The notes under the pieces are model-generated. The model made no database searches, was not told where the DNA came from, and saw only the letters and a list, made by a program, of their open reading frames with translations. Both the position numbers and the translations under genes were made by a program. DNA of 64,000 bases from Anadara kagoshimensis. Lineage: Eukaryota; Mollusca; Bivalvia; Arcoida; Arcidae. Below are positions 44,997-54,499 of the stretch, in pieces (the first letter of the stretch is position 1; every line of letters starts with the position of its first letter). The DNA is taken from the NCBI GenBank assembly GCA_021292105.1, contig CM037864.1, positions 6,009,143-6,073,142 on the forward strand, written 5' to 3'.

Positions 44997-47900
44997 TTAT
45001 TATTTTTTTTTAATGTAGGTCCTATTTATTTATTCGTGTTAAGGTCCTAAAGTATCTCCATCAACAAACACATGTCATATGATGTGTGCCAGATGAGGAT
45101 GCCTGTTGCAAAAAAAAATTGATAAATACAGTACAGACCTGTACAAAGTTTAGCATCCAGCTAGAAAGAATTAGTGCCGACAGCCCATATTGGTCCCTCG
45201 TTTGGTGTTTATAAATATCGACAGCAGTTGCCATCTATCTCTCGGCAGCTTTTCGACCGCTACCTTTCCATACCTTAGGCACTCGGCAGTCGAGCTTTGA
45301 CTTCTTTTGGTTAGCTTAGTGTTAAACTTTCGACAGGTCTGTACTGTACATTGCGTGTACTGTGTATACAGTAGACAGTTGACCTATATATTTGACACGG
45401 GGAACGTTGTTTACGTCATTACGTTGGAACAATGCTTATCAAGGTCGCGGCCATATTTGTTTTCATTGACAACAAGACGTACTGAAATCATGCTGTTGGA
45501 TTTTTGCGATTTTCGCATATTTAACCCTCATGCACCAGGTACGATAATTTACTGGCGTAAACTATAATAATTTTCTGGCATTGTATTAAAATTTCTAGGA
45601 AAAGTATTCTTTACACAAAAAACGTACCAGTTTCAAAAATGGAGAAGAAATTTTTGTTGATTTTCAAGAGAAATCGGTTATCGTCGGGATATCAGTAATT
45701 TTAAGTAAATGTGGCATTTTATCTAGGACTTTTTGATACATGTAGAAAGTTTAGTTATTCCTCACACGCTTGCATCATATTCGTAGCTAGAAATGTTAAT
45801 TTTATGGTATAAAAACGATTCTGAAAATGGCGAATTTTTTGGGGGTTCAGACACTTGCCAGAAAGTAATCCCTTTTTATTTACCGCGGAAGGTCTCAAAT
45901 TTTAAAACCAACGCACAATTTGGACTTGGCTATCCTACTGAGTATGTTTCATTAAGCTACCTATCTATACTTTATTTTGTAGCGTGCTCACTTCTTATGT
46001 GGGATTTCATAGGTTCGAATTCTGTCCGGATCCGACCAAGCCTTGAAAATTGGTAGTGACTGTTCTTTCACCAAGCACTTGGGTCCTTCAGAAGAGAACT
46101 TTAAAACCGATTCCCCGTGTCATTTTAGGTATGGCACATTAAAGAACACTTCCTGCACATTGGGCCTTGTAATGCAAAGGTGAAAACTTTTGTCACTTCA
46201 TATATAGCTGGTGACATTTTGATATAAGTAAAATATTCTTAACTGGAATGTACAACCCCATTCAATAATCATTCAATCAATCAATTTATTTTGCATTTTC
46301 TTACATTTTAGTGTGAAGATGAGAATAAGAACAGACCGTAAACAGTTTGAGGTTAGAGAGGATAATGTAGAAGGTGAAGATATAAAACAGCCAGACCAAG
46401 TCAGTGATCAACATGAAGATGGAAAGATGGAAACAGATCAGGTTTGTATGGAAGATTAAAAGTGTGCACTATTTCAGGAAATCTCTGAAAATATAAAACA
46501 CCGAATCCCACTGTATAAATGCCGAAAAGGAATTCCTTATGTTCCCCTTATATTAACGGACAATGTGATTGAAAGAAAAGAAATAGAACAATATTTCATT
46601 GGGGCCTTATGCCAAAATAGTTTTGCATAATTGATTAATCTTCAATTGTTATGATGTCATAGTATTGTCTTATTGTCTAAATGACATCAGTACTTGTTAC
46701 TCTGTTTGTTACTATGTTTATTGTCTAAAAAAAAGTAATGCTTTACGAAATCATGTTGAACCTCATTTAAAAATATTGTCAAAATCAAAGAGTACATGGA
46801 AAAGAGTTTCATTGTTTTACATGTATTGATATTGTAGGAAGAAATGAATGAAGAAAATATGAAAGGTGTTAATAATAATAATTTTAATGAAGAAAATATT
46901 GAGAATGAACCACCAATTAAGGAAAAACCAAAAAGAAATCCCTCAGATGTTGCTATTCCAACAGAAAGCCCAGCAAAGCCAGGTATAATAATCTAGATAG
47001 ATCAAATTCACAATGTTTTCGCTTAATGCAGAGTAAATTTTCTAGAATTATTGAATACAATTTTAATTTGGTGTCAATAATACTTATTGATAATCACAGG
47101 AAAATAAATGCAATTACCACAGATCCAAAACAATGAATTGTGGCATATATACCTATGTATATACATGTATATATATTGTTTTATTTATTTTGCATTGATG
47201 TTTTAGCCAGGAAGTAAGTGGATTTAATGAAATGTTGGTTTATTATCTTGTTCTGCTGTCACTGTCTTTTACTATACAGTAGAACTTCGATAACTCGTGC
47301 ACGGGACTTCGATAATGACTTCTAGTTATCGGGGTGTTTGAGTTTTCGAAGTTGAAGAATGACATCACAATATAGACTCATTTCTATGAGAGAAATGTTG
47401 GATGGCGATAAACTGTTTACTGATACACCAGTGTAATATGTATGCATAACATAACACTAGTAAATGAATTAAAATGAATTTATTATGTTTTTATAAAGAT
47501 ATGATGACGACAACAAACGCATGCATTAAAAACACAAAATGTTTATTACTAACACATTATCACAATACATTCAAAGAACTGAATTGGATAAACATATCCA
47601 TGTACCTTGTATGTAATAATAATAATAATACATGTACGTAACATAAGACGCGCGTTTTATAGAAATAATTAAATTATTGTGTGTACCATGTGTAAGTCAT
47701 TAAAATCCAGTTTGGATAAATCATTTGCCATTATTGCCAGCGGCACAAAACTTGACCACTACTATGGGAGTACACGGTTACACTCCATTGCCCTTTACGA
47801 GATGGAGTACTAATCCCAGGGATTTATCAGGGTCTTTTGGGAAAAGGCCCTAAACTAAAAATTGGGAAAAACTTCAACTTTTTGCTCATTTTGGGAAAAC

Positions 47901-50900
47901 TTTGACATCATTTTTGTGCCATTAATGATTAAATCTAATGCTTTTAGTGTATTGAGTTGATTGAAGATTGAGAAAAGCAGCCACATTTATGACCAGACTT
48001 CAGCTATGTATCTGGTACAATTTTCTAATTGGGAATTTTCTCAGCCCATTTTGGGAAAAAATCAATGTTTTTCCATTGGGAATGGGGCCGAATTTCGGCC
48101 CTAAATAGGCCCTTGATAAATCCCTGAATTAATTGATACTAATTAATACAGTAGCAGTACCTTTGATCTGTACAACTACTACTCTCATTAAACGGATTAT
48201 ACACAAGCCTATAGCTGATTACCGATTAACTCCTGTGATTTCACTGATCGTTCTGTTGATCACCTACTCAATGTTAAAAATATTTCGAGTTTTAGAAGGT
48301 TGTTTGTCATACAATTTATTATTTTGCATCTTAACATTACTTCATGTTATCGGGGTTATTCGAATTATAGGAGTTTGAGTTATCAAAGTTGTATTTATAT
48401 AGTTTGTATAGAAAACCAGTCGGGACAAAATACTGACTTTGAGTTATATGTGGTATTCGAGATATCGAAGTTCTACTGTAACCATATTTTTCATAAAACT
48501 TGTACGGTTTTGATAAATGTTTTATTAAGAGGTCTAGACATGCTTTGATGAGGGTTAATTTACTATCTATTAAAATTGCATACATGTCTACCAACAATGA
48601 TACTTTATTATACAGGTTGTAATGATAATGCAGTGGATACTACAGGATCACAGAAGAGTCAGGTATCAACAGCTGAACAAGAAGATTTTGGTGTGAGATG
48701 TCCATGTGGATGTAATGAGGTAGGTGCATGTATATAAAAAACCAATCATACCTAGCCATGTTCAAAACCACAATCCCAAAGCAAAGTCAAAACTTTGAAA
48801 CTTGCAACTTGGGTTAAACACATGAACTTGCACCAGGAAAACGAGATGGAGTGCTCCAGAAGGGAAAGCACTCTCTGTTTAGCTAGCTTCAACTGGCATG
48901 TGTGTAATCAAAATTTTGAATGAAAGGAACATGGAACTATGAAACATCAAATATATCAAATAATGTTAGATATAGAAACATTATACTTATCAACAATATT
49001 GTGACGGCCATGAAACTTTAGGTCCTTGATATGCCTAGGCCTTGGGTCCACAATAAACCTAGGCCTGCAATTTCCTTGTAGCAACAATTTATTTATGAGC
49101 AGCTTGATTTGTTGTATAAAGTTCTCGTAGTTTGATATTGATATTTTACAATTAGCAAATGCCATTAACTTGTACTTTCAGTTGGTGAATATGACTAACT
49201 ATATCTAAGGAATCACTTTCTGTCAGTTTGCTTGTCCATCTGTGTATTCATTTAGACACTTCCAAGGATTTATCTTCATGTATATTTCATCGACTCTTCT
49301 AGCTTAGTGTTGATGGTCTGTAAATTGGTCAGTCCATTTGTCTTCCTGTTCTCTGGAATTTTGAAAAATGAGGGTTTGGCAGTATTAGTTCTAACTTATT
49401 TTTCATAAAAATTAAGTGTCTTTTCAGAATCTTGAGTGTCTTTGCCATGAAGCATATTTCATAATTTGATCTATGATTCTGTCTTTAATTGTCAGTAATT
49501 ATTTTTTGTAGGATGATGGTTTGATGATATTGTGTGCTATATGTAAATACTGGCAGCATGGTATTTGTTTCTTGATTCAGTCAGAGGATGAAGCACCTAC
49601 TCATCATGTTTGTGATGTTTGTGCTGTGGTAAGATCATGGTTTTCAATGTTTACAATCGTAGGCTGACGTAATTACCAATAATGTCACCAGTATGCTTTC
49701 ATGGATTTATTAGAATTTATTTCAAAACATTTTAACAAATTAAAACAATTCTGAAAATGTTAATTTGACATTTATTTCATTATAAGAAGAGAAGAACCGA
49801 AGTTTTTTTTAGTGTTGATTGCTAAATTTCTTGATTTATTATTAAATTTTGATCTACCCATATTGGAATTTAGATCAGATATTTCTATTTTATCCTATAC
49901 AAGAATGTTAATAAGTTTTTATCCTTAATGATGTAAGAATAGCTTAATTGTTCTTTGATATTTAAATCAAGACTTGAATAATAATAAAAATTTGTGGAAA
50001 TTATATTGGGAAGCACACCAGCTTATGATGTTCAAGACTCATAAATACAAGTATATAAATATTGTATGTACTGTAGATTTACTTTTATTTCGTGAGAGAT
50101 TTATTTTGGCGTAAATTCGCGACTCATTCCATTCGCGAATTCAAATATCACGTGAATATTTCCAGCACACAGGTTTTCTATGTTGCCATACATATGTTTT
50201 ATTCAATAAGATTCCAAACGTGAATTCAAATTTTCGCGAATAAGGCCAAGATGGTCTCGACGTGAATTCTTCTACTCGTAAGTAAGTGATCTACAGTATT
50301 AGATTTCTGTTTAAAATTTGCAAGACTAGTGGGGCATTATTTGATTTACCGTGAAGAGTACCATGACAATTTCATATTTACTAAGTACATTATAGATTAA
50401 CATTCAGAAGAAGGGGAAAAAGAAACAATTATAGAGAGTAACATTTATTTGGAACACAAAATAGTTTTATCATCATGCTTTGTTCAGAATCTTAAGAATT
50501 GGGACACTAAAATGCATTTATATTTATTCTTTAATTTCAGCCAGGTGAGCAGGATAAACATCCTACTGATACATACTTATGTAACTTATCCTCAATAGCA
50601 GTTCAGGTAAGTACTTGTACTTGATCTCTGTTTGTCTCATAAAAAACACACAAGATTAAAAATTTAATGGGGATTTTAATTTAAAATAAAAAAAAATTTC
50701 AATAATAAAAAACTTAACCATTGATAGTAAATTTCAAAATGTGACATTTTAACTTGCTTTAAGATAAAAATTATTACAAATTCTTTGTAATAGTAATTAG
50801 GTTTAGTAAAACAACAGTAGCAGCTGACTTCAAATAGTGGAGGCTTTGATGGCCAAGTGATCTAAAGCGCATATTTACAGATCACAGCACTTCTTGCCAC

Positions 50901-53900
50901 CTATATGCTCAAACCCTACTCTGGACAGATTCGAGTGTGCTAAACTTTGTTAGTTTACTTTCTAAAGGATGGTGGTTTCATCCAGGCACTTTGGTTTCAT
51001 CTGCCATCCCTGTGTTAATCACTGATATAAGTAAAAAATAAAATTCACCTTAATCCACCTTTCAATACCATGAAAGATTTAATCATTTTTGTCATGTATT
51101 CTGCTCTGTTCAGTATGACTTTTTTTACCTTTGATGATCCTCTATCTAAATAATAATGTTTGAAATGAAACTATTTTAGGCAACATGCTTATGGAGGAGA
51201 GCTTTGTTAGCTGTTTCCGAAATGAACAGAGTTTTGGCACCAAACTTAGCAAAAAGATTGGGAATTGAGATTACTGTGGCACAAGGTGTGATAAATCGAC
51301 TAGAAAAGGAAGGATTCATCAAAAATCAAGGGAAAGGAAAAAGGTAGTTAATCAAGTTTCATATAATGCAGATTCAGGCACATGTATTAGGCTCTAAACA
51401 TAAATATTTAATACCAGGACCATAATTAATAATGATGAATTACAAATGAAAAAAAGGTTAAAGTTAACTTTCAAATATGGGAACCAAGGTATAGTGGAAC
51501 CTGTTTGAACTGAATCCTGAGTAAACTAGATTAACAATTTAGGACACACTATTAATATTGATTAGTCGGTTAACTTGTGTAAACAGAATACCCATCTTAT
51601 TGGAACAAAATCTTTGGTTCTTTTATCTGCTTTTCATTGTAACATGGTCAAGATGTCTTAATTAAGGACAAAAACAATACCCTGTCTTCTCATATCTTTT
51701 ATATTGCTATTAACATGATCAATATGATTAAAGGCAGTTATCCAAAATCGGATAACTTAGTAATTTAATTATATATCAAATATTAATAAATTATTCTAAT
51801 CATGTCTTGATCTGAAGTTAGTGTCTATTGAAAATATAAAATAGAATTTAAACTTTTTCTGTAGGCTTGGTAAAATTGTAGACAAAGATAAAATTAAGAA
51901 GTGTGGTTTTGACAAGTATTTGAAGAGAAGTCAAGTCCCTGTTGAACAGAAGAAATCAGAAGATGAGAAAAATGAAGTAACTATGCAGGTTTGTTTATTC
52001 TATTATGATATCATTGTATAGAGACTTCTAGCTCTTTTGAGACCAGCACTGTATTTGTCACCATTTCCAGCCTATCTTTTATTTCTTTATCAAGGAATAT
52101 TTTCCATGTCTCTTTTGGTTTGCCTTTTTACCTCTTGCCTGGTAGTGTACATTGCATTGCTACCCTTGAGATTGGTTCAGGACCTATCTTGCAAATTTGC
52201 ATTTCCATATCTTCTTGCTTGAAATGGAGGCATGGTGTTTGTTCTCTCATAGACTTGACTAAAGAAAAATCGACATCTAAAAGGATCATCAACTTCTGTT
52301 TAAGGTTTATGTTGATGGACTAAATAGTAATATAGGTATTGGTTAAAGTGTTTTGATGAGTACGTGAGCTATCCTCTGACAACTATATTTGTTAGAATAA
52401 AAATTTCATTTCATTTTCATTAAGGAAGAAGAAACGGAGAAAGAACCTAATATGCCAAAAGAGGAAATATCTAACAAGGTAATAATACTGTGTGGTGTAT
52501 TTGAGCAATTTAAATATAAAGTGAAAGTGAAATTCTCAAGTACAGGAACTACTCAGTTGGTAGTGTGCTCTGAATGACCCTGTAAATGACAGGTTGACAT
52601 TCCAGCCCTGTCTTGGTCTGATCAAAACTTTTAAGCTCTTTTGCCAAGCCCTCAGTATTTGAAAATGGTCTTTGGAAGATACCTTAAAATTGCTCCTTGC
52701 TCATTATCCTGAGTGCACTGCAAAAGTAAAACATTTGGTCACTTAACTATAGCTGGTAATTTTCATATATAATTAAAATATTTACTTGGATGTAAACTCT
52801 CTTTCTTAATCTAATAAGACATGAAGATGAACACCACCCCCTTGAAATCTTTTGAATCGCAATATCCCAACATTAACTATTTTGTCACATGCCTTCTTAA
52901 ACATCTTCATTGATTTACCATTGTTGAAATATTGCTTATATTATACATTGATATTTATGACTGTTTTTGTTGGTTTAGATTTCAGAAATAACAACAATGA
53001 CAAATGATATGATGCTTTCCAAGAGTAGGAAGAAGAAAAGATTACATGATACAGTCAACAAAATTAATGAGGTAAGATTACTTTGTTAAATTGTTACTGG
53101 TTCTTTTATAATAGCAATTAATCTTTGTAACAATAATTAAAATGTTTGTGGAGTTTTCAATACTAATTTCTAATTTTTTTAGCCAATGTAACAGTTGTTC
53201 ACCATAGCATGTCATAGTAACTTAGTAAGTTTCTGCATCAAGCATTTTATTTATAGATTTTAATGGACTAGGTGTGCATGTGGGCCAACAGCTCTTGCTT
53301 TGTTCAATTTTCTGGCAGGCACAATTATATTAGTTAAATTTGTTACTTTGGCTGTAAAGAAGTACATGTGTACAAGCCTTTCGTTTACGAATTTTTTTTT
53401 GTTTTTCGTTGATTTATGTCCATAGGTGGATGTGTCATTGCTTTGTCCGTTCTTTTTATAAAGGTCAGACATAGTCCAAGAATTACTGCTAGGGAAAAGA
53501 AAGAAGAATTAAAAAGAGGAAAAAAGAGGGCATTTTCTAAAGTGGACCAGGTAAGAACTAAATGGTAATATAATAACCATGATAAAGATACTATAATGAT
53601 GTTTGCAGATCATTTTGATTTTTACCAGCTTAGTTTTAACACAAGATCATAAATGAATTGAATCGTGAATTCAGATCCTGGCAAGGATTTCCATTATCAA
53701 ACATCTTGGTTGAGTGTAAAAACCACCTCTCATTCCACTCTGTTCCATGAAATTTTAATGCAATTTGAGTTGTATTTACATGTTAAACAATCTGCTAACA
53801 ATACATTTACATTGCCAAAATTATGCCTTTTATGTGAGAGAATTTAACAATATTTTCTCTTTCAGGGTTGTGAGTTTGATATTGCAGATAGCCAAGATGT

Positions 53901-53967
53901 TATTGATGAGTCTAGTGGTTTGACAAGGAAAAAAGCCAGTATTGTGTCAAAGGCCATCAGAGTATGA
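31193..53967 (+). CDS. HORMAD1: HORMA domain protein HORMAD1 with C-terminal PHD and winged-helix region, 20 exons
   Basis: Coding exons: 31193-31243, 32204-32348, 32717-32817, 33983-34003, 36221-36247, 36673-36737, 37145-37296, 37971-38074, 38912-38922, 46312-46441, 46838-46982, 48616-48719, 49512-49628, 50541-50606, 51180-51343, 51865-51988, 52425-52478, 52979-53071, 53464-53550, 53866-53967. All borders are GT/AG and phases join to 620 residues plus stop. The N-terminus ([10 protein letters not shown]) and residues about 20-235 form the HORMA domain ([44 protein letters not shown]). It is the meiotic axis factor that guides synapsis checkpoint and crossover control, binding partners by the HORMA safety belt. 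Residues 269-340 are acidic and disordered. Residues 346-391 form a PHD finger, about 395-475 a winged helix, and the rest a basic tail ([19 protein letters not shown]). A shorter 394-residue form is known in humans. The upstream acceptor CTTTTAG implies a 5' UTR exon. Confidence 0.94.
33176..33653. mobile_element. Non-autonomous hAT transposon with 8-bp target duplication
   Basis: A 478-base element in HORMAD1 intron 3. It is flanked by the perfect 8-base direct repeat GTGAGAAC at 33168-33175 and 33654-33661, the hAT-type duplication size. Its ends, CAGGGCCTTGGAAATTTC and the reverse complement of the other end, CAGAGGTCCGGAAACGG, are imperfect inverted repeats starting CAG, as in hAT. Inside there is an A run of 24 and the words TGTCGGACAT / ATGTCCGACA mirrored near each end. 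No transposase frame. Confidence 0.9.
33983..34003 (+). other. HORMAD1: HORMAD1 exon 4, 21-base microexon
   Basis: It encodes LRMLVIG in phase 0, between TTTTCAG and GTAAGT. It matches the LRMVVLA strand of the vertebrate HORMA domain. The next exon (27 bases, 36221-36247, IYVDPDDPD) continues the same strand. Confidence 0.9.
34496..35260 (+). mobile_element. LINE-like retroposon insertion with a 33-bp target duplication
   Basis: The 33-base segment at 34463-34495 (TGTGGGGCACCGTCACTTTC ...) recurs exactly at 35261-35293, on either side of 765 bases of unrelated sequence. The inserted DNA ends GGAAATAAATAAAG, then (GAAT)n, i.e. a poly(A) signal and a microsatellite tail, as in 3' ends of non-LTR retrotransposons. 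It contains a tandem duplication of 215 bases (34613-34827 and 34828-35040). It shows no reverse-transcriptase frame, so it is a 5'-truncated copy or a passenger. Confidence 0.75.
34613..35045. repeat. 215-bp two-copy tandem duplication
   Basis: Both copies read CATAGATGGGAGCACGAACA (or GGAAGC) and then ACAGGTGTAATTAGTC, to GTAAATCATAATCGTAACTG and CTATTTTCTTTTTTG. They differ at only a few sites, so the duplication is recent. Confidence 0.9.
35848..35945 (-). mobile_element. tRNA-like SINE head
   Basis: A minus-strand A box TAGCTCAGTTGG (35937-35926) is followed by AGAGCACTCATC, a degenerate B box and the tail TTTCTCTCCTTCCTGTTAC. It is related to the copy at 20622-20726. A copy of the ACAGGTTTGACTGTA family follows at 35945-36130. 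HORMAD1 intron 4. Confidence 0.7.
37375..37625 (-). mobile_element. SINE with Leu/Ser-type tRNA-like head
   Basis: On the minus strand, GAGCCTTGGTGGCTGAGTGG is followed by a degenerate B box and AATTCCAATGTGAGAAAG. The plus-strand left end (ACTTCAGTCAAGATTTTTCA, CTTATATCGAGG) is the shared SINE tail. HORMAD1 intron 7, just after exon 7. Confidence 0.7.
38140..38310 (-). mobile_element. SINE fragment with perfect B box
   Basis: GGTTCGAATCC on the minus strand (38288-38278), CTAATGTGAGAAAG, and the tail CTCAATATAAGTG. The head beyond the B box is missing or unclear. HORMAD1 intron 8. Confidence 0.65.
38912..38922 (+). other. HORMAD1: HORMAD1 exon 9, 11-base microexon
   Basis: The eleven bases CCATTTCACAC lie between TTTTATTAG and GTAAGTAT. 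Spliced in, they encode PFH plus two bases of T and restore the frame between exon 8 (ending GDVST) and exon 10 ([10 protein letters not shown]). The vertebrate protein has PFHIFKVKV at this place, which supports the exon. Confidence 0.85.
38930..42840. other. HORMAD1: HORMAD1 intron 9, left part
   Basis: No coding exon seen. At 39440-39755 there is a reverse-orientation copy of the family at 28134-28440, ending ACATGGGGCCATATAACCTG, then CCAAAACCCTGTATAA. Near 40130-40220 there is a SINE-like piece (GATTCAAACCTTGTGAG). A block near 40700-40780 (TTTACACAAAAAACGTACTA, GTTTCAAATGTCG) resembles one at 45610-45650. Confidence 0.5.
42847..43976. mobile_element. 1.13-kb non-autonomous DNA transposon (CTGTAGATTACTTT ends)
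   Basis: The ends CTGTAGATTACTTT-TT-TATCGCGAG and its mirror (CTCGCGATATTAAAGTAATC, then TACAG) match over 25 bases with two differences and are flanked by TA. Subterminal regions are rich in CGCGAA/TTCGCG words. No transposase was found, so it is a non-autonomous element of a TA-targeting family. A shorter relative lies at 50071-50296. HORMAD1 intron 9. Confidence 0.85.
44428..45010. repeat. Compound repeat: (TTTA)n blocks spaced by a ~75-bp unique unit
   Basis: Five blocks of TTTA (about 44486-44540, 44624-44645, 44699-44733, 44819-44869, 44948-44999) are separated by copies of a segment reading CTCTAACCTGCTAGACATTT, TGTAACCTGCTCAACATACT, GTGTCCCAGCTC and TTTTTTCTCTGTAGAATTTC. The period varies because block lengths vary. 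HORMAD1 intron 9. Confidence 0.92.
45129..45346. mobile_element. 218-bp MITE (CAGTACAGACCTGT ends)
   Basis: CAGTACAGACCTGTACAAAG at the left end is mirrored by CTTTCGACAGGTCTGTACTG at the right end, with TA on both flanks. No coding frame. HORMAD1 intron 9. Confidence 0.85.
45960..46265 (+). mobile_element. SINE, tRNA-derived
   Basis: The B box GGTTCGAATTC (46012-46022) is followed by the body CACTTGGGTCCTTCAGAAG and GGCACATTAAAGAACAC. The tail reads TGATATAAGTAAAATATTCT, then TAACTGG. It shares body and tail with the SINEs at 11.57 and 52.5 kb. It ends about 45 bases before HORMAD1 exon 10. Confidence 0.75.
47277..48478. mobile_element. 1.2-kb pogo/Tigger-like non-autonomous element
   Basis: The ends CAGTAGAACTTCGATAACTC and the mirror GAGATATCGAAGTTCTACTG differ at one base and are flanked by TA at both sides. 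The CAGTAGAAC...CGATAA style resembles pogo/Tigger-type ends. The frames inside (about 80 codons) show no transposase motif. A second element is nested at 47817-48126. HORMAD1 intron 11. Confidence 0.85.
47817..48126. mobile_element. Nested MITE (CAGGGATTTATCAGGG ends)
   Basis: CAGGGATTTATCAGGG and its mirror CCCTTGATAAATCCCTG bound about 310 bases containing several TTTTGGGAAAA words. Further inside, TTTTGGGAAAAGGCCCTA mirrors GGCCGAATTTCGGCCC only loosely. The CAGGG start is hAT-like, but the 8-base flanks do not match. Confidence 0.75.
48616..49628 (+). other. HORMAD1: HORMAD1 exons 12-13: PHD finger
   Basis: Exon 12 ends [10 protein letters not shown] and exon 13 begins [20 protein letters not shown]. 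The eight zinc ligands C346, C348, C360, C363, H368, C371, C386 and C389 give the C4-H-C3 order. W366 is two residues before the histidine, as in PHD fingers. The intron between them (48720-49511) splits the finger. The known family precedent is the PHD of the Hop1-type chromatin-binding region. Histone binding is not shown by sequence alone. Confidence 0.88.
48745..48960 (+). repeat. Dispersed repeat family copy, near full length
   Basis: The copy runs CCATGTTCAAAACCACAATC, CCAAAGCAAAGTCAAAACTT, GTTAAACACATGAACTTGCA, GTGCTCCAGAAGGGAAAGC, TTTAGCTAGCTTCAACTGGC, then TGTAATCAAAATTTTGAATG to GAACATGGAAC. It is the reverse of the copy at 15815-16025 and lies just after HORMAD1 exon 12. Confidence 0.75.
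50071..50296. mobile_element. 226-bp MITE, short relative of the 42.85-kb element
   Basis: The left end CTGTAGATTTACTTTTATTT, then CGTGAGAGATTTATT, and the right end GTAAGTGATCTACAG are flanked by TA. ATTCGCGAATTCAAATATCA is shared almost exactly with 42910-42930. HORMAD1 intron 13. Confidence 0.8.
50541..51988 (+). other. HORMAD1: HORMAD1 exons 14-16: winged-helix region
   Basis: Spliced, the segment reads through [20 protein letters not shown], then [20 protein letters not shown] and [20 protein letters not shown]. Helix-turn-helix ([22 protein letters not shown]) followed by a basic wing (KNQGKGKR) is the classic winged-helix order. It directly follows the PHD finger, as in the Hop1-type chromatin-binding region. 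Confidence 0.8.
50838..51060 (+). mobile_element. Degenerate SINE
   Basis: GAGGCTTTGATGGCCAAGTG is a Leu/Ser-type tRNA-like head. CAGATCACAGCACTTCTTGC and GACAGATTCGAGTGTG follow in the order of the 20.9-kb SINE, and ATATAAGTAAAAAAT is the tail. HORMAD1 intron 14. Confidence 0.65.
52530..52800 (+). mobile_element. SINE, tRNA-derived, degenerate
   Basis: The head GGAACTACTCAGTTGGTAGT is A-box-like. The body (GGTCTGATCAAAACTTTTAA) and a GGTCACTTAACTATAGCTGG segment match the 45.96-kb copy. It ends ATATTTACTTGGATGTAAAC. HORMAD1 intron 17. Confidence 0.65.
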
Positions 53968-54443
53968 AAAAAATGTTGTACAGACACCTATGTCTTATAT
54001 GTAAGAAAAGACGGCATCTACCACAGTATTATGTTATGGTGTTTGTAACTTCATCATTCACTTTTGTTAGAATGATGTAAATGAATTCTATTACATTTTA
54101 TTTTGAAAATTTCAAGTTATCTAGCGTCAATGCAAAAATGCAATCATTGTTTTTAATTTCAATTTGCAGCAAATTTTATTTATTGTATTTCTTTTGTTTC
54201 AATTGATATATATTATGAAGTATATTCATTCTGTTGATAAGAAAAGATTTGTTTTAACATTTATATTGGATTTTAAGATTGTTTAGTTGTTTAATTTTTT
54301 CTTTGTTGTTAATTTATTAACTCGTGTGATATCTTGTTAAACATGTTATTTATCAACTCGTGTGATATCTCGTTAAACATGTTAAGAATTTTAACCGTTA
54401 GAACTAAGTGTTGTCTACAAAGGTTGTTTTTAAGTATCATATC

Positions 54444-54449
54444 AATAAA
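54444..54449 (+). terminator. HORMAD1: Candidate poly(A) signal of HORMAD1
   Basis: AATAAA about 480 bases 3' of the HORMAD1 stop codon, followed by a T-rich stretch near 54470-54490. Plausible but not proven. Confidence 0.4.
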
Positions 54450-54499
54450 TGCAGTATAACTGATCTCTGGACTTTTTTGTTTTTAATTTACTTTTGCCA

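Noticed and set aside
47809..48134. 8-base target duplication for the CAGGG-ended nested element
   Set aside because: The flanks ACTAATCC and AATTAATT do not match well enough to claim one.
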